Part shown: one piece after another, positions 34,367 through 47,205 of the stretch | Layout of the letters: every line of letters begins with the position of its first letter | How positions within the stretch are numbered: the stretch's first letter is position 1 | Assembly (NCBI GenBank): GCA_037693485.1 | Contig: CM075348.1 | Span: 13,436,501-13,500,500 of the forward strand | Source: Kitagawia praeruptora | Taxonomy: Eukaryota; Streptophyta; Magnoliopsida; Apiales; Apiaceae | DNA: 64,000 bases | Direction of reading: 5' to 3' | The notes under the pieces: generated by a model | Told to the model about the DNA's origin: nothing | The model's database searches: none | The model's input: the letters and a program-made list of their open reading frames with translations, nothing else | Made by a program: the position numbers and the translations under genes

Positions 34367-35867
34367 TGATAAGTGGATTTATATCCACTTGGAGCATTCT
34401 AAATCGACTTAAATTGATTGTCTTGGGCTCAAGTTTCTGGTAGTTTTGATGTGTTTTGCTTAGTTGTGCAGATTTACGAGAAGGTTGACTAAGGTGGATG
34501 CTTCTATTATTTTTTGGGAATTAATTGATTAAAATTCGGATTTTTAAGAAGGGTTGCGCAGTCTACACTGTTTGGGCCATATCTTGAGTTCTATAAGTCT
34601 GTTTTCAGCCCGTAAGCAGTCCACGCGAAGATAACGAGATTCTCTATCATTCTAAGGTGGTCCAGAGGACCAATTACATCTGGAACGGCTCTGGAAAATA
34701 TAAGAAAAGTCAGCCACGAATTTCCTTAAGAAAACAGAATCAGTTTAGGAAACGTCTTTTGCAGAAATTCTGTTTTAACTCTATTTTGGGTATTTTCTTG
34801 CTGGGCAAGACTTTTAGAGCCTATTTAAACACATCCTACCATTGTAATAGAGATATACACTTTATCATAGTTTTATTATTTTTGTAACCTAGCTTAGATC
34901 TGCAAGGGAGAAAAGGAGAGAAGGGTTCAACGCTCGTGACAAGCAACGGATCTAGATCTACTTCATCCTTTGTGTTACTTTGGATTATAGATTTGTTTTC
35001 TCAAACCCTTGTTTATTAATATAATTACTTCTTTTATTCATATCTTGTTATTTACCATGTTATCATCAAATCCCATGGTGACGAAAGGTTTAATTATGAA
35101 CTAATCGTTGTCATGGGATCCTAGTGGATTTATCTATGTAGCTTAGTAGTTTGCATGCCTTAAAGATTTATGTGTGGTGAATTCTTGATATCCTCGTATG
35201 GTTAATCTTAATGCTTTTAGATGCGTAGCTAACATCTAAATTGAATTGTTAATCTCTTGTGAAGCGAGAGTGGATCTTGAGATTTAGAACTTGCCATGCT
35301 AGCATAGGTTCATAATTGTTATCAATATGATTGTGGTGTGAGATGAAAATACTTATACTGCCCTATGTGATCTAAGTGGATAACTTGTGCTTCAACCTTT
35401 ATGTTTTCAAATTCTATAGAGATATAGGGTCTAAACATAATAGGTGCCTATTCATCTTCTATCTCTTTTGTGGATGTATGTGTAGATTGGTACTAGTATA
35501 CCGAGAGGTAACTTTTACTCTTTTCGTGTTATTCGATCAGATATCAAAACCATCGCATGTTTTAATTAAAGGCTGCAACTCTAAGTGAAGTAGATGATGA
35601 AACTAGGGTTCCATGTTTATTCTCATATAAGTAATTCGATTTTAATTCTTGTCAATTAGTTAATTCTTAATTTTATAATTTGCATATTAGCTTAATTTAG
35701 GTAATCAAAACTATATTTGTTATTTTTCTTAGCAGTGAATTAAAACCATACATTGTTGCATAGGCATATTTACTGATTTGAGCACCATTCTAGATCTCTG
35801 TGGGAACGAACTTGATTTAATCATATATTACTTGTGACAACGTGCGCTTGCGTGATTTTGCATAACA
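34367..35867 (+). repeat. 3' LTR of the inner Athila-like element
   Basis: 1501 bp, identical to 27167-28667 apart from two substitutions. Confidence 0.95.
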
Positions 35868-35872
35868 AAAAG

Positions 35873-36497
35873 CTTGTAAAGTTAGCTGCTCAGAACCTTT
35901 TAGTAAAATACCTTGTCCAGCTGTTGAAGATACATATTGCAAAACATGCAATAAGGCTATGTAATGTGATTCTCTAGGAGCCTGTAGAAATTGACTGAGG
36001 TGTTGAACTGTGTATGCAAGATCAGGTCTTGTATGTGTTAAGAAATTAAGTTTTCCAACAAGACATCTGTAGACACTAGGATCAGAATATAATTCACCCT
36101 CATTAGCCTTTAATTTCAAGTTCAGAGGTAGAGGAGTAAGTACTTTCTTATCTCCAGAAATACCAGCTTCTTCAAGCAACTCATGAGTAAATTTCTTCTG
36201 AGACAAGACAATTCCTGAATCAACATAGGCAATTTCAATTCCCAAAAAGAAACTCAACTGTCCCAAATCTTTAATGCTGAAAGTTTTGTCCAAATGTAGC
36301 TTGATATCAGAAATTCCTTGAATATCATTTCCTGTGAGAATGATATCATCCACATACACAGCTGCAATTGTCATTTGACCATTAACATTTCTGATAAAAA
36401 AGGAATAGTCATTTTTGGATTGAACAAAACCTTTCTTTAACAATTCTCCAACAAGATTAGCAAACCATTGTCTTGATGCCTGCCTTAATCCATACAA
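35873..36497 (-). pseudogene. Outer copia pol, C-terminal reverse transcriptase
   Basis: Encodes MYGLRQASRQWF, the catalytic YVDDIILTGND and LVGKLNFLTHTRPDLAY up to LTLQAF, where the inner element interrupts RNase H. It is in a different frame from the upstream piece, so a frameshift lies near 36490-36540 in a TATATATG stretch. Confidence 0.9.
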
Positions 36498-37984
36498 GGA
36501 TTTGAGAAGTCTATAAACTTGATTGTATGGATTAGAGATACCTTCAGCATATATACTTCTTCAAACAAATCACCATATAAAAACGCATTATTGACATCCA
36601 GCTGAGATAGAGTCCAACCTTTATGAGATGCAACTGCAATGAGGCATCTGATTGTTGTCATTTTGACAACAGGAGAAAAACTTTCCTCAAAGTCTATACC
36701 CCACTTTTGATTGTATCCTTTAGCAACAAGCCTGGCCTTGAATCTTTCCACAGTACCATCTGCCTTGAGTTTGATTTTGAAAACCCATTTATAGCCTATA
36801 GGTTTCTTACCAGGTGGAAGATCAACCAATGTCCAAGTGTTATTTAACTGCAAGGCTTGTAGTTCTTTGTTCATTGCATCAATCCATCTAGGATCTTTGA
36901 CAGCCTCTGCATAACAACTTGGCTCAACTAAAGAAGAATTCTGAGCTACCATGGCCTGAAATGAATGTGGTAGAAAAGAGTATGCCACCAGATTGCACCA
37001 ATGGGAAGGAATATCAGTAGTTTGAGAAGTACGACAAACAAAATCAGAATAAACCGATGGTTTCTTGACATTTCTAGTGCTTCTTCTGAGTTGAGTATCC
37101 TGAGAAGTAGTATCCTGAAAAGTAGTGGCTGAAGAAGTTTCAGAAGTAGATAAGTCATGTAAAGTATCTGTCTGAACTGGAGAAGTAGTGTTATCATCTG
37201 GTGGCTGTACACTACTCTGGAATACATCTGGTAAAACTATGTTTGAAAAATCATCACAATCAGTAGAGCTAGGTAAAAAGAAAGGTGATGGTTTGGAAGT
37301 TGTATATGTACTTAGGTGGAAAAGAAAATGTTGCTCGTGAAAGACAACATCTCTAGAATTGAAAGTCTGTAATGTAGTCAAGTTCATCAGTTTGTAACCT
37401 TTTGTTCCTGTAGGATAACCAAGGAATACACATTTTTGTGCTCTGGAATCAAACTTTGATCTTTGAACAGTACTTGAACTTGCAAAACACAAACAACCAA
37501 ACACCTTTAAGTAGCTTAAGTCTGGTGGAGCATCGAAGAACTTCTCATAAGGACTAATGAAACCCAAAGTTTGAAGTGGCATTCTGTTGATGAGATGTAC
37601 AGTTGATAAAATACATTCTCCCCAGTATTTAATTGGTACACCAGCCTGGAAAAATAGAGCCCTAGCAGTTTCTAAGATATGCCTATGCTTTCGTTCTACC
37701 AAACCATTCTGTTGTGGTGAGTTCACACAGCTTCTTTGATGAAAAATTCCTCTAGATGCATAAAAATCTTTCATTTTTCCTTCACAAAATTCTGCTGCAT
37801 TATCACTCCTAATGATCTTTATAACTCCATTAAATTGAGTAGTGACATGATTAGCAAAATTCTCCAAGACAATAGGTACTTCTGACTTATGCTTCATAAG
37901 GAATATCCAAGTCATTATACTGAAATCATCTACCACTGTGAGGAAAAACTTATGTAGAATCTTTGTATGGTCCCCATGTGTCAA
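36485..37984 (-). pseudogene. Outer copia pol, integrase and N-terminal reverse transcriptase
   Basis: Integrase motifs VVDDFS, RSDNAAEF and SPQQNGLVERK are followed by the copia RT start (KWVFKIKLKADG, ARLVAKGYNQ, SQLDVNNAFLYG). It overlaps the Gag-protease piece in another frame at 37950-37984, marking a second frameshift just before VVDDFS. Confidence 0.9.
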
Positions 37985-39692
37985 TGTGTACTAGATGAAA
38001 AATCTTAGTAGTTCTTGTAGTACTAGAGGGAAAAGGATGTCTAGTATGCTTAGCTCTAGGACATATTTGACAAATACTGTCTAGAGTACTACCCACTTCA
38101 GTATCCAATGTCTTTATATGCCTTAAAATATGAACAGGTATATGGCCCATTCTGAGATGCCACAATTTTGTAGTATTTACAACTTCTTTATTATAGGCTG
38201 TACTGGTAGAAATGACATTATTTACAGATGGAATAGAGTGAACCTGTACTCTTGGCAAGTCTTTATTCTCCAAGTAGTACAGTCCATCTTTGAGACTACC
38301 AAGATGCAGTGCCCTCATTGAAGGGCTCTGGAGAAAACAGGAATAATCATTAAAGGCAATTGAACACTTCATATCCTTACAAAGCTTAGAAATAGATACC
38401 AAATTAAACTTGAATTCTTGAACATAGAGTACATCGTGCAAAACAATGTCATCATTAGCATGGACTGTTCCTATGTGTGTAATGAGAGACTGTTTGCCAT
38501 TAGGTATAGTAATATAACTTGCTTTGCCTTCAATTGTTTTGTATTGAGCAAATAAGGACAAGTCAAAACACATGTGGTCAGTAGCACCACTGTCAACTAT
38601 CCATTTAGAACCATTTGATGCAGTTAAGCAAAATTTACCTGCTACATTAGCAGACTTGTTATCAGGATCAGCACCTAACATTTCTTCAGAATTATCCTTG
38701 CCAAATAGCTTCAAGAGTTGTTGATATTGAGTTGCTGTAAATCTTGCATTCTGATCCTCTTTATACTGTACAACAGCTGCTCTCTTATCCTTGTCATTTC
38801 TGAAATTGTTTGGATATCCATGTAACTTATAACACCTTTCAATTGTATGTCCTGGTAGCTTGCAATGATCACAAAAGAAAGAACCACCTCTGTTCCTTGT
38901 GTCTGAATTGTATGGTCTTTGATTGAAAGACTGAAATTGTGGTCTAAATCTTCGATTAGCAGCCATAGCCAAAGAGTCTTCCACACTATGTGATCCTTGA
39001 TACAACTTCTTATGATTTTCTTCTTGAATTATCAAACGATAAGCATGAGAAATACTTGGCAATGGACTCATAACCAGTATAGATCCTCTTATGACTTCAA
39101 AACCTTCATTCAGTTTCATCAAAAAATCAATTAATCTTCTGTCTTCCTGAGATTTTACTAGTTTAGTAGTGATATTACATGTGCAATTTGTGCAATTGCA
39201 TACAGGTAATACATCAACTGAATCAAGTTGATCCCATAACATCTTAATCTTTGTATAGTAACTCGAAACACTATCACTTCCTTGCCTAATTTCATTCAAT
39301 GATTGAGTTAACTCGAACAAAAGAGTACCTGAAGATTGACCAAATTGCTCCTCTAGATTCAACCAAATTTCTCTTGCAGTTGTGAAATACAGAACACTCC
39401 TAGCAATATCTTGATCAAGAACACCTAACAACCATGAGATCAACATACTATTACATCTATCCCACGCCTTATAGTTTCTGTCTGCAACATCTGGTTTTAC
39501 AACCGTTCTATCCACAAAAACTATCTTATTCTTGGCATTCAAACTGATCATCATAGATCGTTTCCAATCTGAGTATGCAGTACCATCAAACTTCACATTA
39601 ACCAGTTTCATTCCCGCGGGATTATCAGATGGATGTAGATAAAAATGAGACGAATGATCTTGTGAAGAAACAATATTCGTAGTAGCAGCCAT
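37950..39692 (-). pseudogene. Outer copia Gag, protease and GAG-pre-integrase
   Basis: 580 residues: a copia Gag domain (about 20-230), a CX2CX4HX4C zinc knuckle at C274-C287, the protease site DSGATDHM at 367-374 and the HHCC region (WHLRMGH, CQICPRAKHTRHPF). The ATG at 39692 is the first after the PBS. The piece itself is open, but the full polyprotein is broken downstream. Confidence 0.9.
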
Positions 39693-40097
39693 TTCGTAAA
39701 CAATCTTTCCAGAAATACACGTCCGTACAGGTTAACAACAAGAATTTAGAGAAGAAACAACAAGAATCACCAGGAATAACAAGAATCACCAGAAATAGAT
39801 TGAACTAAACAAGATTTCAGTAGAAATTAATGAAATTGAACAAAAATTTCACCAGAATTGAACAAAAAATGAATGTTCTAAGCACTAGAATCACAACGAA
39901 ATCAATATATCAACACAAATCTTCAGATTGAAACAATCAAATCGAGATAATCAAATCAAAAACACAATATATTCTCAGAAGAACAGAATGAACAAACTAA
40001 ATCTGATCAAGATTTAGAAGAAATTGATCGATACCTCAAAGATTCAACATCGTTTTCGCTGAAGAATCATCAACAAATCTCCAGAAACGTAACGGGG

Positions 40098-40109
40098 GCT
40101 CTGATACCA
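40098..40109 (-). other. Primer binding site of the outer copia element
   Basis: TGGTATCAGAGC on the minus strand, directly adjoining the LTR. Confidence 0.95.
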
Positions 40110-40408
40110 TGTTACAATTCTTCATCTTCACAAAAATGTAACTGTTAAACTATGAATAAAGCTTGAATCATCAATGGTGAATAGCTACTTCTTTTCATAC
40201 TAACTGAATCTGAATTTACATCTTGAGAGAGAATGAAAAATTACAGAATGAATGCTAAGTACAGAGATGGAGTTATACTCCTAAGAGTTTGTTACATCAC
40301 AGCTGTCAAGTCTCTAACTAACTATTTCTTATAGTAGTAAACATTACTAAAAATAGAATGTCTGATGTGGAGAGATCTGACGTGGATTATTGACTCATAT
40401 ATTCAACA
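40110..40408 (-). repeat. 5' LTR of the outer copia element
   Basis: 299-bp partner of 26390-26688, followed by the AACCC target duplication. Confidence 0.95.
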
Positions 40409-40413
40409 AACCC

Positions 40414-41421
40414 TTTATTGTTAATTTTTAATTTTATCTAATCTTGTTCTTGATTGTTTGTTTTCTTGATCATGGTGTTCATTGTATTTAGTTTCTTGAT
40501 TTTCTTGTTTAGGCCATTACTAGTTGTACTATGTACATTACTAGTTGAAATTTTGACGATTTATTTCGATATGATGGAGTGATTATTTATGCTCAATTTG
40601 TGATCAAGACACACTTACTGATCATCAACTAATCATGATAAAGTACTTCTAAGTTATATCTTATTAATCTTGTTCACGTCTGTTTTCTTGATCATGATGT
40701 TCATTGTTTTTCTTTAACCCTTTTGGTGCTTTTCTTCATTTTTTTGTTTAGGCCATTGTAAACATTTTTCTTTTGTCCTCAATGTTGCATGCATGCATGT
40801 ATAATATACATGATGGAATGATTATAATGCTCAATTTGGATAGAGACAAGCTTGAATGATCTGAAATGCAATAATGGCAAGAACCCACCTGGGTGTTTAT
40901 AGAAAGAAAGAGTAATATTTGGAAGATATACCATTCTTCCCAGCTGTCTTGTTTTTTTATACATGAACTTGGCCATGGTGCATCCCTGTGCTAATAAATC
41001 TGGAACCAGTTTCCTTTTATATCACACTGTTGTCCAACTGCCTTTTTAGGCAACCTCATAACTGGTAAAATCATCCTTACTACTCCTATCTTGGCACATT
41101 ATCAATAGAAATTGCATTGTTGACCGGAATATAGAAGCTACCTTATGAGCATTTCACTTGTTGACCCCACCACATAATTACATGTAAACCTTTCTTCCTT
41201 TTGAATGCGCCTCAGAATATGTCTGAATACTCATACCTGAAACTATCAAACACAACTAAAGAGTTGTTAGTTTCCTTGAGGTGAAAACGTAACCACCTTA
41301 TTTGAGGTCCTTGAGCTTGTCATTGTGAGAATTCATTCTCGCAGAAACCAATCCCCTCAACTTGATGCTGGCATGGACAATATTTTCCATTAATACTTCA
41401 CCTGATTTATGTCATGTGATG
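40414..41421. other. Intergenic DNA between two retrotransposons
   Basis: No gene. A diverged direct repeat of about 75 bp (near 40457-40516 and 40678-40756, sharing GTTTTCTTGATCATG and TTGTTTAGGCCATT) is present. Confidence 0.5.
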
Positions 41422-41573
41422 TAGATCCATCTTTATTGCAAGTCATATGGAAAGTACGTGTTGTGTTAGGTCTTTTTGAGCTCGCCTAAACCTAGGGCTT
41501 GATAAACGGAAAATGGAAGCAAGTTCACACTAGCACCTAAGTCAAGTAAAGCCTTGTCCACTAAATTTATTAG
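41422..41573. repeat. Scrambled left junction with duplicated flank and 95-bp filler
   Basis: 41422-41470 repeats 49734-49782, the 49 bases just right of the 5' LTR. 41471-41565 is a 95-bp copy of the element's own 44203-44297 (one mismatch). 41566-41573 (TTTATTAG) repeats the next flank bases 49783-49790. After that the element's 3' internal region begins. Confidence 0.85.
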
Positions 41574-41580
41574 TCCTTTT

Positions 41581-41696
41581 CGTAGGTGTGACGATTGCAT
41601 TTGGCATATGCAATAAGCCCTTTAAACCCCTAGGCAGCCCTAGTGGACAAGTGCGGTCTCGTGAGGGCCTATAGTGAATGTACCCACAAAATCCAT
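41581..41696 (-). other. Conserved non-coding block, second copy
   Basis: Reverse complement of 34176-34292 with about nine mismatches. It is in the same relative place (3' internal region) of its element. Confidence 0.85.
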
Positions 41697-41699
41697 CTA

Positions 41700-43357
41700 G
41701 CTCGTATAAAAGATTACATGGCAATGCAACACCACACATACATGTCCTCTAATGATACATCAACTTAAGAATCAAAATGAATTTGCAAAGTCTTGGTGTG
41801 GAAAGACAAGGATTCACATAGTCTACTTAAAGAAACATGCAAGAGTGATTACCAGTTCATGTCAAGTGCAAAAATTATTGGAAACCATGCTAAGTCTACA
41901 AGAGCACACCTTAGAGTCAAAACTTGAGATTTCATATGCAAAAGAAACAAGTATTACCTCACATTTCACTCACAAAAGAATATTCACTCAAGAACACGGG
42001 TAAAACAAGGTGAAGTGTCACTTTGTATCATTCTAACTTGAACATAACATACATTAATGATGATAATCAAAAGGTCTTTATTTGGGTTGTAATGGGGCTA
42101 GGGACAAGGTACATCAAGTAAGGCCAAAACAAGGTGAAGTGTCAAAAGCTAGTAGTCACCATGAAAATCATGTACAACACCAAACTTACTCCCCACACAT
42201 TATTTTCTACTTTCAACAAAAAGACTTGACTAATCGAATAAAAGAGGATTACAAAGACGTAAGTATGCTCTCATATATTTTTGCTTTTTTCATTTTTTTT
42301 CTTTTCGATTTTTTTTTAACGAAAATAAGATAAATATAAGCAACAATAATCCTCCTTTACAGAAAATCGACTAACAAGATAACCAACAAAACATATATTT
42401 CCTCAAACGTTATGAATAAGAGTAAACCCATCTCACACACCTTATTACTCCCTCAAGTTCATACTAGCCTTTGACAAATTAGGATCAAGTATACGTAAGG
42501 TTGTACAAGAAAAAAGTCTTAGGCGAGTAATGGGGTGCGTCACCGAAAGAATTTGATTAAGCTCAAAAGGGTAACTAATTGATCACATAAGAATGGTGTG
42601 GATATTTTGGAAATACGGGTTATTCCTAAATGCCTTTATCATCTTATCATCAATCAATGTCATGTATTTCAAGAAAGAACTCAAACAAGTGCTAGCAATG
42701 CAAATGACAAGTGGACACTCAATCAAAAGAATATAAATGCAAAAGATGTGCATATAGGCTCAAAACTCACTTGGTGTGGTAGAACATAATCAATCTCAAG
42801 TGAAGGTATCCTTAGTGCACCTACTTGTACTCAAAGCATGAAAACCAAATCATCTTACACCTAATCATGACCTTCTACTTTTTGCACAATTCAAATAAGT
42901 CTACTAGTTTCACCTTGCTAGTGTAAGTGTGTGGAAAAGAACTTAGCAAATCACTTCTCAATCAAAAGCTAAAGGAACACAAGATTATCATAGCATGTAA
43001 GGGTGCATCAAGCAACTAGTAATCAATTAACAAGACTAGAATAAGATTAGAACTCTACTATTTACAATTCTACAACTCTTTTTGTGATTTTTTTTCAATT
43101 TTTTTTTGGATTTTCCAATTTTATGTATTTAAACTAAAACCCTCCCTCATACCTAAATCATGCATTGTCCTCAATGTATGCAAATGCAAATGCAAATGCA
43201 AGAGAAATGAGTAAATGAGAATGAGGAGATAATACCTGACAAGGATGATGGAGACGAAAAACTTCAAAAAACAACAAAAGAAAAAAAAACAACTGACTCA
43301 CACAATTTCTCCCCCATACCTGGACTTCACGAGGAGAGGTAAAGAAATAAAAGCGAA
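41700..43357 (-). other. Non-coding 3' internal region of the second element
   Basis: AT-rich with no coding sequence. Shares scattered blocks with 31859-34175. A GCAAAT microrepeat lies at about 43180-43200. Confidence 0.6.
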
Positions 43358-45367
43358 TCAGCCGATTCCTGTAGGAAAATTTGGATGAAGCTGTGAGAAA
43401 AATTCAAGACATTTTTGAAAATTTGGATTAGAACAAATTTTCTCCAGCAACATAGGATCATACAACCTATTAGGACAAGAATCACTAGTGTTTTCCCTAA
43501 AACAACTTGAGGCTTCTTTATTTTGTTTAAGCAGATTAGGGACAATGAAAGTCTGGTTCGAGGTCGAATCACTAGGAATGACAAAAGGCGAGGGTCCGGT
43601 TCCTCCTAAAGGCTGTTGATCAAACTCGGGATGATAAAAAATCAAGTCAAATGCAGGAGGATGTGGTACAACGGGACTTTCAATGATAGGCTCAATACTA
43701 ACAATCTCGGATGTGGTCTCCCACGGAGAACAAATCGCATCTAACTCTCTCAACATCTCTTCCGAAGTCATATCTCTCAATGAATCAACATACTCTCGAG
43801 TAGACTCTTGGTTGACTTTGAAATCCTCAGCAAGAAGAGACTCAATCTCACTATCTTCGAAACTAGACCATGTGGCAAACTTGTTGACCACGTTAACCCC
43901 TATTGATGGTTCATAAAGCTCATTGGGTTCTTTTCCGACATTGAAAATGTTAAGGTCAATGGTCATGTTACCGAAAGTGAGTTTCATCGAACCATTCCTA
44001 CAATTGATCAAGGCATTGGATGTAGCCAGAAAAGGTCTTCCTAAGATGACAGGAATTTGGTTCTTAAGATTTGTGACGGGTTGAGTCTCGAGAACAACAA
44101 AGTCAACTGGGAAGATAAAATCACCAATTTTAATCAAGACATCTTCAATTAATCCCTTGGGCATTTTTATAGAACGATCGGCAAGTTGAAGTGTCATATT
44201 GGTCTTTTTGAGCTCGCCTAAACCTAGGGCTTGATAAACGGAAAATGGAAGTAAGTTCACACTAGCACCTAAGTCAAGTAAAGCCTTGTCCACTAAAGTG
44301 TTACCTATGACAAATGAAATAGTTGGACAACCGGGGTCCTTGTACTTCACGGGAATTTGGTTAGAAAGAATTGAGCTCACTTGAGACGTCAAGAAGGCTT
44401 TCTTAGGGACTTGGGTGGTTCGTTTATGAGTACACAACTCTTTAAGACATTTTGCATAAGAGGGAACTTGTTGAATCATGTCTAAAAGAGGAATGTTTAT
44501 CTTGACTTGTTTGAATACTTCCAGAATTTGCTCCATTTGGACCGGTTGTTTAGGAGAAACGAGGCATTGCGGGTACGGAGCCTTTGCCTTAAAGACTCGT
44601 TCTTCTGGAATAGATTCCGAGGTTGTTCCACTCGAAGAAGACGGTTTGTTAGAAAGAGCGGATGATACGGGAATCAGAGTTTGATTTGAAATATCGAGAA
44701 TAGGGGTCGGTTCAACGTTTGACTCTTCCTCTTCGGGGGACTCGATTCCTACTCGGTTATCAACTTGATTTCCCGATCTTAAAGAGATGACGGCATTCAC
44801 ACTCTCATGAGGGTGTTGATTGAGAGGAAACTTAGGATTGACCTCAGTTTGACTCGGAAATTTATTCTTCTCACGCTCATGGATGGTATTAGCTAATTGG
44901 CTCACTTGAACCTCTAACTTAGATAAGGCTTGGGTGCTAGCATTTAAGATTTGCCTATCTTGAGTCATGGTTTGCAGGAAAGTTTGTTGCGATTGAGCCA
45001 AATTACTGGTGGATTTGAGAAGCGCTTCGATATTTTTCTCCACCGATGTAAGGCGCTTATCCGACTCAGAAAAACCGAGAGGGTGGGAAGGAGCTTGACT
45101 TGGATAAGGAGCATGATTTTGATGTGGAAACGGATTTGAGTGCGGTTTATGAAAAATCGGAGGTTGATTTTGGAATTGTGGAGGGTGAGGTTGTTGACCT
45201 TGACCTTGATTCCAAGAAAAGTTCGGGTGATTTTTCCAACCGGGGTTATAAGTAGGAGCATAAGGATCATTTCGAGGACCCGGTTGGAACATTGCATTGA
45301 CTTGTTGAAAGTCTTGAGGATTTTGCATCCCTTGATTGGTTGAATTAAAATTTGAGCACATGGATAC
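43358..45367 (-). pseudogene. Gag C-terminus and protease of the second element
   Basis: Open for 667 residues from the first Met. A Pro/Gln/Asn-rich Gag tail is followed by a retropepsin-like domain with DLGA at 363-366 (LLDLGASVNLLPFS) and ILGRPFLA. Related to the inner element's protease, at roughly half identity over the domain by eye. It is in the same frame as the upstream Gag but cut off by TAA (45370-45368). Confidence 0.85.
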
Positions 45368-46318
45368 TTAGGAGGGAGACCCGTTGGTTTCTAAGGCTTC
45401 TAAACGTCGAGTAAGAGTGGCTAATTTAGCCTCGGTCGCGATAGAGTTGCCAACTTGATGTAACCCCCTTTGATGCATGGTAGCATTTGAATCATTTGAT
45501 TGCTCGGGTTCTCGAGTGGGCTCCCTAGTCGATTCCCACAACATAGTCTTTTCCGCGAACTCTTCGAAAAACTCTCATCCCTCGTCCTCGTCTTTCTCCA
45601 TGAATTTTCCCTAGCACATAGATTCCAACAATGCGGTTGTTGAACCATCTAAGGCCTCGTACACAATCTTACAGAGCCTCCATTTTTCGATTCCATGGTG
45701 GGGGCATTGAGATAGGAGATTTTTAAAATGGTCAAAACATGTCCAAAATGGTTCGTTTTGTTTTTGACGAAATTGATTAATCTCATTAGTGAGTTTCGTA
45801 GTCTTATGGTTTGGAAAGAATTTTTTCAGAAAGATGACTACGAAACCCTCCCACGTGGAAATCGAATTGACGGGTAGACTATACAACCATTTTTTAGCAT
45901 TATCTTTTAAAGCGAAGTTGATTAGTCTAAGCCGTATGGAATCATCGGAAAGTTGTTGGAGTTTTTGCAAAGCGCAAACCTCCTCGAATTCATGTAGAAA
46001 AAGATACGGATCCTCACCGTCACTCCCGCGAAAATTAGGTAAAATGCTAAGTTGATGACCTCTAATCTCGAAATTATTACCAGTAACGGCGGGAAGAGTG
46101 ATACACGAGGGTTGAGCAGAACGAGTGGGATAGCAACGGTCTTTTAACGAAACTTCCATGGTCGCTACGGGGTCAAGAATTTCTACAGACTCGGATTCAG
46201 AAGAAGACGCAATCTCGATTGATCTTACTAGCCTAACAAAATTATCGCTAATCCAAGCAGTTCGCATAAACCACAGAAGTAGCACGTAGCAATTAAGTGC
46301 GACAAAATAAACAAACAA
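45368..46318 (-). pseudogene. Gag of the second element, with nonsense codons
   Basis: A gypsy Gag domain (LRLINFALKDNAKKWL, ISTWEGFVVIFLKKFFP, FKNLLSQCPHHG) reads from 46318 to a TAG at 45613-45611. It then continues in the same frame through EKDEDEG, a TGA at 45577-45575, WESTREPTREPEQ and LTRRLEALETNG to a TAA at 45370-45368. No frameshift is needed. All three stops can arise by C-to-T or G-to-A changes. Confidence 0.85.
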
Positions 46319-47205
46319 AAGAAAGGGTGTAAAATTTAAAGGAAAATTCTAGACCTAGGGTTCCTTAAGAAAATAACTAGACCTTGCTCCTAACTGTAAG
46401 GACCACCAAAAACTCGGTAAATCAGAATTTATTCGGACCGATTTGGCCAGTTAGGTGCAAGCATTGCCAAGAGGCTAAACACCAGTCTAGACACCAAATC
46501 TTAATTGGCCAGGTAAGCTTTCGCTTTGCCTAGACACCAACGAGTCAGAATAATTAATGATTACTTCGTTTCTTAGGTACCTTCCTAATTGAGCGCGAAA
46601 TTCCTAGGGGCCAACGTCTAATTAATTTTATTAAAGGCTAAGGGCATGCAAAATGATGGATTAATTGTTTTTGGGCGAAGGAAAGAGTGATGAAATCCCT
46701 CCCCTTAACTTGTGAGTGGTTTTGCCCTTAAGATTTATTAAAATGATGCAACGAACAACGAGATATATACAAAAGCGGTAAACAAATATGGATGCATCAC
46801 ACTACGTGTCCTAACTTAAAGAAAAGAAGAATTTAACGTACCTTTGGGTCCTCCAGCAATCACCACAATTATAAGGTACGAAAAATAAAAAACAAGAAAA
46901 TGAAAATCTAGATGATGTGCCCTAAGTGATTAAATGCATGATGCAACAATTATGTATTTACTAAATTTTTTTGGATTTTTTCAATTTTCAATTTTTTTGT
47001 GACTTTAATTTTTTATTTTTAAAATAAAAAGGCGAAAAGAGTGAGATACGGGTTACCGAAGCACGCTTCAAAAAACAATTCCAATTTGCTCCGAGAGAAG
47101 ATTCCCGAAATTTCAAACTTTCCTAAAAAAAATGAAATAAAAATAAGGCAAGTGAAAGAAAACTAATCCGAAAAATTAAAAATTAAGACGCGAAAAATAA
47201 TTAGT
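46319..47205 (-). other. 5' leader of the second element
   Basis: Non-coding stretch between the PBS and gag. Nothing recognisable besides short AT tracts. Confidence 0.5.

Larger units (their letters stand above)
27167..35867 (+). mobile_element. Young non-autonomous Athila-like Ty3/gypsy element (Gag-protease only)
   Basis: Two 1501-bp LTRs (27167-28667 and 34367-35867) differ at only two positions in a line-by-line reading (27469/34669 C/A and 28500/35700 C/G). The element is flanked by the perfect 5-bp duplication AAAAG (27162-27166 and 35868-35872). The internal region has an 18-base PBS of the tRNA-Asp type used by Athila, a Gag-protease reading frame broken by one stop, and then 2.8 kb with no coding sequence. 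RT, RNase H and integrase are absent. This is the layout of TR-GAG elements, which need enzymes from another element to move. Confidence 0.95.
26390..40408 (-). mobile_element. Decayed Ty1/copia element carrying a nested insertion
   Basis: Two 299-bp LTRs (26390-26688 and 40110-40408) start TGTTACAAT and end TATTCAACA, and are flanked by the perfect 5-bp target duplication AACCC (26385-26389 and 40409-40413). The PBS abuts the right LTR and the polypurine tract abuts the left one, so it lies on the minus strand. The LTRs differ at five positions by eye (about 1.7%). Coding is in three overlapping frames with two frameshifts and is split by the 8.7-kb insertion at 27167-35867. Without that insertion the element is about 5.3 kb, a normal copia length. 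Confidence 0.95.
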
